From CAZDHT01 sp964505325 (GTDB taxonomy: Bacteria > Planctomycetota > PUPC01), in assembly GCA_964505325.1 (NCBI GenBank), contig CAZDHT010000132.1, positions 1 to 13,902 of the forward strand: a stretch of 13,902 nucleotides of DNA. Direction: 5' to 3'. The first letter of the stretch is position 1. Each line of letters begins with the position of its first letter. Shown here in pieces: positions 9,822 through 13,902 of this stretch. The position numbers and the translations under genes are program-made. A model generated the notes under the pieces. That model was given only the letters and a program-made list of their open reading frames with translations. It was not told the DNA's origin and did not search any database.

Positions 9822-9850
9822 AGGATACCGCGCGGTCTGCACGGTGTCAA
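9822..9850 (-). promoter_or_regulatory. Promoter of the NifA-type activator (TTGACA-17-TATCCT)
   Basis: TTGACA (9850-9845) and TATCCT (9827-9822) on the minus strand with a 17-bp spacer, about 45 bp before the chosen start. The -35 box is embedded in a 17-bp palindrome, cggtgtc-aag-gacaccg (9842-9858), a candidate operator. Confidence 0.7.
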
Positions 9851-9858
9851 GGACACCG
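9842..9858. promoter_or_regulatory. Palindrome over the -35 box of the activator promoter
   Basis: Perfect 7-bp arms (cggtgtc/gacaccg) around aag. A protein bound here would cover the -35 hexamer and block RNA polymerase, so autorepression or control by another factor is plausible. The gdhA promoter has TTGACACCG but lacks the outer arm, so it is only a half site. Confidence 0.4.
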
Positions 9859-9882
9859 ACCGAGCGAAGCAGAGACGCGCGG

Positions 9883-9896
9883 GGGGGCGCACCCCC
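9883..9896. other. G-run/C-run hairpin between the SGNH hydrolase and the activator
   Basis: ggggg-cgca-ccccc gives a perfect 5-bp stem with a tetraloop in the 150-bp gap upstream of the activator promoter. It could end transcription arriving from the SGNH hydrolase gene, but no T-run follows on the minus strand. Nothing else was recognised in this gap. Confidence 0.2.
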
Positions 9897-10010
9897 TCAC
9901 GGGATCGGGCGGCGCTGCGACGAGCTCAGGCGAGTCGAGATCGCGGAGACAACAGCCGCTTCGGGCCGCTCTGCCTTCGACGGGCTCTCGGGGAGAGTGG
10001 CCGGCTGCGG

Positions 10011-10934
10011 CTACTTCGCCGGCACAACCTTGTCGATGACTTTGGCCTTGACTTCCTTGAGCTTCTGCACGGTGACGTAGCAGCGGAGCAGATAGCCGCA
10101 GTTCTTCAGGTTCTCCTCCGTCGGCGGGCCGTTCGAGAGTTTGTGCGTCCAGTGCACGCCGTCGCGGCCGACCAGCGTGCCGTCCCACGCGCCCTTCGGC
10201 TGCCGCGAGACGAACTCGCCGTACAGGTCGATGATGGGGATCTTCCGCGCCGCGGCCAGCCCCAGGTACCGGTCGTTCACCTGTTCGAGCAGTTCGTGCC
10301 GTCGCTTGCCCCGCATCGGCGGCTGCGTGGTGAGCACCGGTACGCTGTTGTTGTTCAGGATCATCTCTACGATGGTGTTCATATCGCGGAGCACGTCGTC
10401 GGGCTTGCGGCGGGCGGAGACGTCGTTGGCGCCGAGCAGGATGAACACGATCTGCGGGTTGTACTTTTTGATGATATTCGCGAGCGAGGGGAGACCGTGG
10501 AACCCGCCCTTGAGATACTGGTCGGTCCGGATGCCGGACGCGGCCGTCTCGCTGCGGCCGCTCGGCTTGTCCACCTTCGCCAGGTACCAGCCGTTGGTGT
10601 CCTTGTTTTGCTCGTAGGCGTGGGACCAGCGGAGGATCGCCTTGTCCTCGTCGGTGTGGCCGCCCTTTCTGTTCCCCGGCACGCTCCACGCCCACCGTGT
10701 CGACTGATTGGCATAGGTGAGCGAATCGCCGATGAGAATGATCTGCCCCTGCTTGCCGGTGAACTTCTTGGCGACGGGGAGCATCGCCTCGGCCCAGTCC
10801 CAGGTCTCCTTGACCACCGTCTCGCCCTTGCGCTCGACCTTCGGCAGGTCCTTCGGCACCGGGCGGACCTCGGCCGCGATAACCGAACTTGCGAACAGCA
10901 TTGCGACTGCGATCAGCAGATACCGTTGCTTCAT
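10011..10934 (-). CDS. Secreted SGNH/GDSL-family hydrolase
   Basis: A 307-residue esterase- or acetylhydrolase-like protein. Residues 1-20 are a signal peptide (Lys/Arg near the start, hydrophobic LLIAVAMLFA, likely cleavage near VIA-AE), so it acts outside the cytoplasm. SGNH blocks: IILIGDSLTYANQ (65-77) with nucleophile Ser71; block III ILLGANDVS (165-173) with the GxND motif; block V RDGVHWTH (257-264) with Asp258 and His261 completing the triad. The substrate cannot be read from sequence; in related bacteria such enzymes often deacetylate carbohydrates (inference). The ATG at 10934 has AAGGAG just upstream (spacing about 7 nt); the longer frame to 11186 would read back through the tRNA gene and was rejected. 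It has its own promoter, with the tRNA-Pro gene upstream on the same strand. Confidence 0.85.
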   Translation of the reverse strand: MKQRYLLIAVAMLFASSVIAAEVRPVPKDLPKVERKGETVVKETWDWAEAMLPVAKKFTGKQGQIILIGDSLTYANQSTRWAWSVPGNRKGGHTDEDKAILRWSHAYEQNKDTNGWYLAKVDKPSGRSETAASGIRTDQYLKGGFHGLPSLANIIKKYNPQIVFILLGANDVSARRKPDDVLRDMNTIVEMILNNNSVPVLTTQPPMRGKRRHELLEQVNDRYLGLAAARKIPIIDLYGEFVSRQPKGAWDGTLVGRDGVHWTHKLSNGPPTEENLKNCGYLLRCYVTVQKLKEVKAKVIDKVVPAK

Positions 10935-11007
10935 TCGTCTCTCCTTCCGGATAAGGGTGTTGTCATTGGTCAGCCACAAGGCGCCCCACGCGATATTCCT
11001 GCGCCGA

Positions 11008-11036
11008 ATTTTACACCGCCCGCCGGCGCCGAACAA
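11008..11036 (-). promoter_or_regulatory. Promoter of the SGNH hydrolase (TTGTTC-17-TAAAAT)
   Basis: TTGTTC (11036-11031) and TAAAAT (11013-11008) on the minus strand, 17 bp apart, predicting a leader of about 65 nt before the ATG at 10934. Confidence 0.55.
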
Positions 11037-11115
11037 GGAGCCGCTCGACGGATCCGCTACGAAACATGCGCAGACCTTGGCCGCCGCAGAGAGGCACCAG
11101 ACACTGGCAGGGTGC

Positions 11116-11192
11116 TGGTCGGGGCGACTGGACTCGAACCAGCGACCTCTTGAACCCCATTCAAGCGCGCTACCAAACTGCGCCACGCCCCG
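11116..11192 (-). tRNA. tRNA-Pro (anticodon GGG)
   Basis: The cloverleaf folds by eye: acceptor CGGGGCG/CGCCCCG (11192-11186 and 11126-11120), a D-arm with GTTTGGTAGCGC, anticodon stem CTTGA/TCAAG with the 7-nt loop ATGGGGT (anticodon GGG at the central positions), and a T-arm with GGTTCGAGTCC. The 3' CCA is encoded (11118-11116). GGG reads CCC codons, which suits this GC-rich genome. Confidence 0.95.
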
Positions 11193-11204
11193 AAATCCTT
11201 ACAC

Positions 11205-11233
11205 AGTCTAGCCCAGGCCACGCGTGAATGCAA
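11205..11233 (-). promoter_or_regulatory. tRNA-Pro promoter (TTGCAT-17-TAGACT)
   Basis: TTGCAT (11233-11228) and TAGACT (11210-11205) on the minus strand with a 17-bp spacer; the -10 box ends 12 nt before the mature tRNA 5' end. The -10 is the same hexamer as in the glutamate synthase promoter. Confidence 0.6.
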
Positions 11234-11299
11234 GCCCGAAGCAGGCGTGATAACGTCAAGTGAAGTGTGCAATCTGAGTTCTGGGGACGTCACGCTTGA

Positions 11300-11377
11300 T
11301 TAGCTGACAGTGATTGGGAACGTGAGCTTCTCGGGCGGGCAGATCTCGAGCTGCCGCCAGAATCGCGTGTTTTCCAT
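11300..11377 (-). pseudogene. Possible 5' remnant of a ThiF/E1-like gene
   Basis: A 25-codon frame beginning MENTRFWRQLEICPPEKL and ending ...TFPITVS-TAA. The wording resembles, from memory only, the N-terminus of some ThiF/MoeB-type adenylyltransferases, where a residue pair like this precedes a PITVIGAGxIGS nucleotide loop; here the frame stops exactly where that loop would begin. About four fifths of third positions are G or C. There is no clear ribosome-binding site. It could equally be a chance frame. Confidence 0.2.
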
Positions 11378-11868
11378 GGGTTCATGTCGTAGCCGGCCGC
11401 ATCCCCGCACTGTTGCCGCGTTGCGGGCCGACAACGCCAATCCGTGGTGCATGTTGCCATCAGGCAACGCGGGCACCGGGTTTTCCCTGAACACGACGGG
11501 CGGGCCGTGCGGCTTGATCGGCTGTATCCGACTGTTCCGTCAAGAGATAGCGGGATTCGGAGAAAACACGGCGCGTTTTCCGACAACGAAGGCACGGGAT
11601 TTGCCTGCTTCTCAGTCGGTGTGCGGACTGAGTAGACCACGGGGGCGATACTACAGGGATAGGTCCGCAGCAGAGCCAAGACCCGGCCCGGAAAGCTCGT
11701 CTTGCCGAGCCGCCCGGTCGGGAACATAGTGCGCGTGCGCCAGGCACGGCTTCTCCGCTGCTGAGCTTGCGCGCAACATTGGGACGTGCCAACAGAGCGC
11801 CCCGCACGGCGTCTTGACGTCCAGAGGCGTCGGAGGTGGATCAGGTGCAAAAACTGGAAGGAGATCTC

Positions 11869-12717
11869 ATGATGAGCAGTTACCGACAACTCGGCCCCGC
11901 CGCCATGCTTCTGGTGTTCGTAGCGGCCGTCCTTGTTCCGGGCGTTGCTGTCGCCGGGCCCTTCAGTTTCTCGGATGATTTTGAGGACGGCGACATCTCG
12001 GACTGGACAACGGTCACCACGGGAACCGGCGTGGTCGAGGTCAACACCGACCGTCCCCTCGGCGGGGGATTCTGGAGCATGCACATTGAGTCCGTTGAGC
12101 AAGGGGATCAGGCCTACGCGCTGGGCAATGCCGCGACGTTCCTCAACCTGGACTACACGAAAGCCTACACCATTGACTTCGACTTCAACTACGACAAGAG
12201 CGAGGACCCGAACGGGTTTCACTTCCTCGAGGTCATGGCGATGAACGGACCTGGGGGCGTGTCCCGTCAGGTCGGGCTGTACCTCGATACGCCGGCGGCA
12301 CCACCGGGCAACCCGCACGACAAGCTGGTCTATCGAGACGCGGTCCCGTCGAATCACAATGTGGCCGGACTGAAGGAAGACGTCTGGTACCACCTGTCCA
12401 TAGACGTAGACCCCCCGACGGAAACGTACGACCTGACGGTTGCCGGTCCCGCCGGCACGCAGCAGGTCTACGACTGGGCCAGCAGCCAGTGGGTTGACCA
12501 AGCCGCCGTCAACGATATCCCGTTCATCGGGGCCGGGCAATCGGGAGGATTCTCTGCCTTCCGGTTCGGTGACCGCAATGCCGATGCCGTAAACTACGAC
12601 CACGGAGAGGCCTACTGGGACAACATAGCGGTAATGCAGGGGACGTGCATCCCCGAGCCGGCGGGGCTGGGCCTTGTCGGGCTCGCCGTGACGGCGTTGA
12701 GGCGGAAGCGGCGCTGA
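11869..12717 (+). CDS. PEP-CTERM sorting-domain exoprotein with ConA-like body
   Basis: A 282-residue secreted protein. Residues about 1-29 are a signal peptide (MMSSYRQLGP, then AAMLLVFVAAVLVPGVAVA with cleavage near AVA-GP). The body opens with FSDDFEDGDISDWT, wording typical of LamG/ConA-like extracellular domains, and is rich in Asp, Gly and Trp. The C-terminus IPEPAGLGLVGLAVTALRRKRR is split here as the motif PEP, a hydrophobic stretch and a basic RRKRR end: the PEP-CTERM tripartite signal that exosortase-type enzymes recognise for cell-surface sorting. No exosortase gene is in the window. The ATG at 11869 has AAGGAG with about 5 nt spacing from GGAG; the upstream ATG at 11836 lacks a good site. 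Convergent with the SUMF1-fold gene, 27 bp apart. Ligand or function unknown. Confidence 0.85.
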   Translation: MMSSYRQLGPAAMLLVFVAAVLVPGVAVAGPFSFSDDFEDGDISDWTTVTTGTGVVEVNTDRPLGGGFWSMHIESVEQGDQAYALGNAATFLNLDYTKAYTIDFDFNYDKSEDPNGFHFLEVMAMNGPGGVSRQVGLYLDTPAAPPGNPHDKLVYRDAVPSNHNVAGLKEDVWYHLSIDVDPPTETYDLTVAGPAGTQQVYDWASSQWVDQAAVNDIPFIGAGQSGGFSAFRFGDRNADAVNYDHGEAYWDNIAVMQGTCIPEPAGLGLVGLAVTALRRKRR

Positions 12718-12744
12718 TCTGACAAGGCCGTGAAGAACGACGGC

Positions 12745-13902
12745 TCAGCCGCCGTCGAGGCCGGCCTTCTTGATGGCCTCGTCCAGCCAGGCGCGCTCGA
12801 GCGTTCCGACGATGTGGACGTTGTCGAACGTGGCCTTGTCGGCGTCGAAAGCCCAGACGCCGACGTGGCCGGACTTGAGAGACGAGTCCTTGGCTTCGAG
12901 GACCAGTCTGCTGACTTGGCCCCGGAGTTGGCCTCCGGTGAAGCTGAGCATCATGGCTCCCCGCTTCGACGCGGCGAAGGGTGAGGGCCTCACGGGCCAT
13001 TTTCCGCTGGCGAACTCCTTGGCCGGGAACTTCCCGGCGATGTATTTGGCCAGGTGGCTTCGCCATACCGGGGGCGCCTTGTCTTTCCAGAGGCCGCACA
13101 GTTCGTAATGGTTGCCTTGGCCGTCGGCGCAGACGAGCAGCGTGGCCCCGAAGGATCCGCCCGACACGGCAAAGTCCGCGCGAATGGCGGCGGAGGTGAA
13201 CCGGGCTTTCGTCAGGGCCTGGATTCGGGTCTTCATCAGTTGGAGCGATCCGCCGTTGAAGGTGATGGCGTCGCCACTCTTGAAGTGCCACTTGCTGGGC
13301 GACCAGTCCCGCCCCTGTGCGGGCTCTTTGAAATCGTAGAACAGCTTGATGCGGAGCGTGTTCGGATCGAAGCGCAACATTCTGCCGTTGAACAACTTCT
13401 TCACCGTTTCCGCCGCGTAGGTAACGCGCTTTCCAGGCTGCGGTGGTGTTTCCCGCTTGGCACCCTCCAGAGAGGCCACCCCACACGCCAACGCCAGCCG
13501 GCAGCCGAACGGCCCTCCCAGGAAGTTCGGCTTTCTCCGGCGGCGGATGGCGGACCGGATCTCGGCCTGGCGTTCCGCCCACGCGCCGCCGCGGGCGACG
13601 CGATCCGTGCCGGTCTCGGGGCCCGGCGGATTCGTCTGGGGCTCTTTGGCATATGCGCCGTACCAATCCGCGCACAGTTCCCACAGGTTCCCGTGCATGT
13701 CGTGCAGGCCAAAAGCGTTGGGCGGGAAGCTTCCCACCGGAACCGTCTTGGCCCGGTGTTTCTCCTTGGCCCGGTAGTTCGCCTGGTCAGGCGAGATGGA
13801 CTTGCCGAAGTGGAAGGGGGTGTCTGTGCCGGCCCGGCAGGCGAACTCCCATTCCGCCTCCGTGGGCAGGCGGAATGTCCCGGCCCCAAGCGCGTTCAGC
13901 TT
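12745..13902 (-). CDS. SUMF1-fold protein with C-terminal lectin-like domain, 5' end cut by window edge
   Basis: 385 residues are visible; the start lies beyond the window. Residues about 1-138 match the formylglycine-generating-enzyme (SUMF1/FGE-sulfatase) fold: FRLPTEAEWEFACRAGT (10-26), NAFGLHDMHGNLWELCADWYG (62-82) and RVARGGAW (101-108) then CRLALACG (134-141). Where catalytic FGE and many relatives have Cys around the RGGSW...CRSAxR segment, this protein has AERQAEIRSAIR (109-120) with no cysteine, so formylglycine synthesis is unlikely and a binding or structural role is more probable. Residues about 185-370 form a second domain (LRIKLFYDF, NGGSLQLMK, GHVGVWAFDADKATFDNVHI) that resembles ConA-like beta-sandwich lectin domains. 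The frame is open to the window edge without needing a frameshift. Substrate and location are unknown. Confidence 0.8.
   Translation of the reverse strand, partial: KLNALGAGTFRLPTEAEWEFACRAGTDTPFHFGKSISPDQANYRAKEKHRAKTVPVGSFPPNAFGLHDMHGNLWELCADWYGAYAKEPQTNPPGPETGTDRVARGGAWAERQAEIRSAIRRRRKPNFLGGPFGCRLALACGVASLEGAKRETPPQPGKRVTYAAETVKKLFNGRMLRFDPNTLRIKLFYDFKEPAQGRDWSPSKWHFKSGDAITFNGGSLQLMKTRIQALTKARFTSAAIRADFAVSGGSFGATLLVCADGQGNHYELCGLWKDKAPPVWRSHLAKYIAGKFPAKEFASGKWPVRPSPFAASKRGAMMLSFTGGQLRGQVSRLVLEAKDSSLKSGHVGVWAFDADKATFDNVHIVGTLERAWLDEAIKKAGLDGG

Larger units (their letters stand above)
11193..11868. other. Intergenic stretch between tRNA-Pro and the PEP-CTERM gene
   Basis: 676 bp with no confident gene. 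It holds the tRNA promoter, a 25-codon minus-strand frame that may be a gene remnant (11300-11377), a small perfect hairpin gttgcc-atca-ggcaac (11453-11468), and a weak possible promoter for the plus-strand gene (TTGACG at 11814-11819, 17 bp, TGGATC at 11837-11842). Long antisense frames here look like shadows. Confidence 0.5.

Noticed and set aside
10935..11186. N-terminal extension of the SGNH hydrolase
   Set aside because: It would translate the tRNA-Pro gene and the hydrolase promoter; the ATG at 10934 has a strong ribosome-binding site and a signal peptide.
11290..12603. 437-codon minus-strand frame opposite the PEP-CTERM gene
   Set aside because: The plus-strand gene has a signal peptide, ribosome-binding site and PEP-CTERM tail; this frame has none of these and is a shadow.

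Overview
The window is GC-rich and most genes lie on the minus strand. The best guess for the host is a planctomycete or a close relative. This is inference from the gene mix: a PEP-CTERM sorting-signal exoprotein with a ConA-like body, a SUMF1-fold/lectin-like fusion protein, a secreted SGNH hydrolase, an archaeal-type split glutamate synthase, and several kinds of short repeat. No rRNA or marker protein fixes the taxonomy.

Left end (1-1416): a HicAB-type toxin-antitoxin locus on the minus strand, with a very strong consensus promoter. Its hicA gene is interrupted by a 57-bp palindromic REP-like element, which shifts the frame and removes the C-terminal half. A 34-bp exact copy of the hicB 3' region reappears about 815 bp away as a stub. 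It sits in about 830 bp of non-coding DNA holding degenerate tandem repeats, a 38-bp hairpin repeat present twice, and two further palindromes.

Centre (1417-9850): a nitrogen-assimilation block, all on the minus strand. In transcription order it holds a NifA-type sigma-54 activator; a five-gene split glutamate synthase operon (class-II glutaminase, ferredoxin-FMN synthase, four-cluster ferredoxin, FAD/NAD(P) oxidoreductase, GXGXG beta-helix subunit); and an NADP-type glutamate dehydrogenase (gdhA). The operon genes overlap or lie within 5 nt of each other. The activator, the operon and gdhA each have a visible sigma-70-type promoter with 17-bp spacing. The activator and gdhA promoters are strikingly alike (24 of 31 positions). 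GltS makes glutamate from glutamine and 2-oxoglutarate at low ammonium, and Gdh does so directly from ammonium, so both routes sit next to a likely nitrogen-responsive activator.

Right end (9851-13902): a secreted SGNH/GDSL-family hydrolase and tRNA-Pro(GGG) on the minus strand, each with its own promoter; a largely empty 676-bp stretch that may contain a 25-codon gene remnant; a PEP-CTERM exoprotein on the plus strand; and, convergent with it, a SUMF1-fold protein with a C-terminal lectin-like domain, cut by the window edge.

No defence island, CRISPR array, transposase or phage gene is visible. The least ordinary parts are the repeat-invaded hicAB region and the matched promoters of the activator and gdhA.
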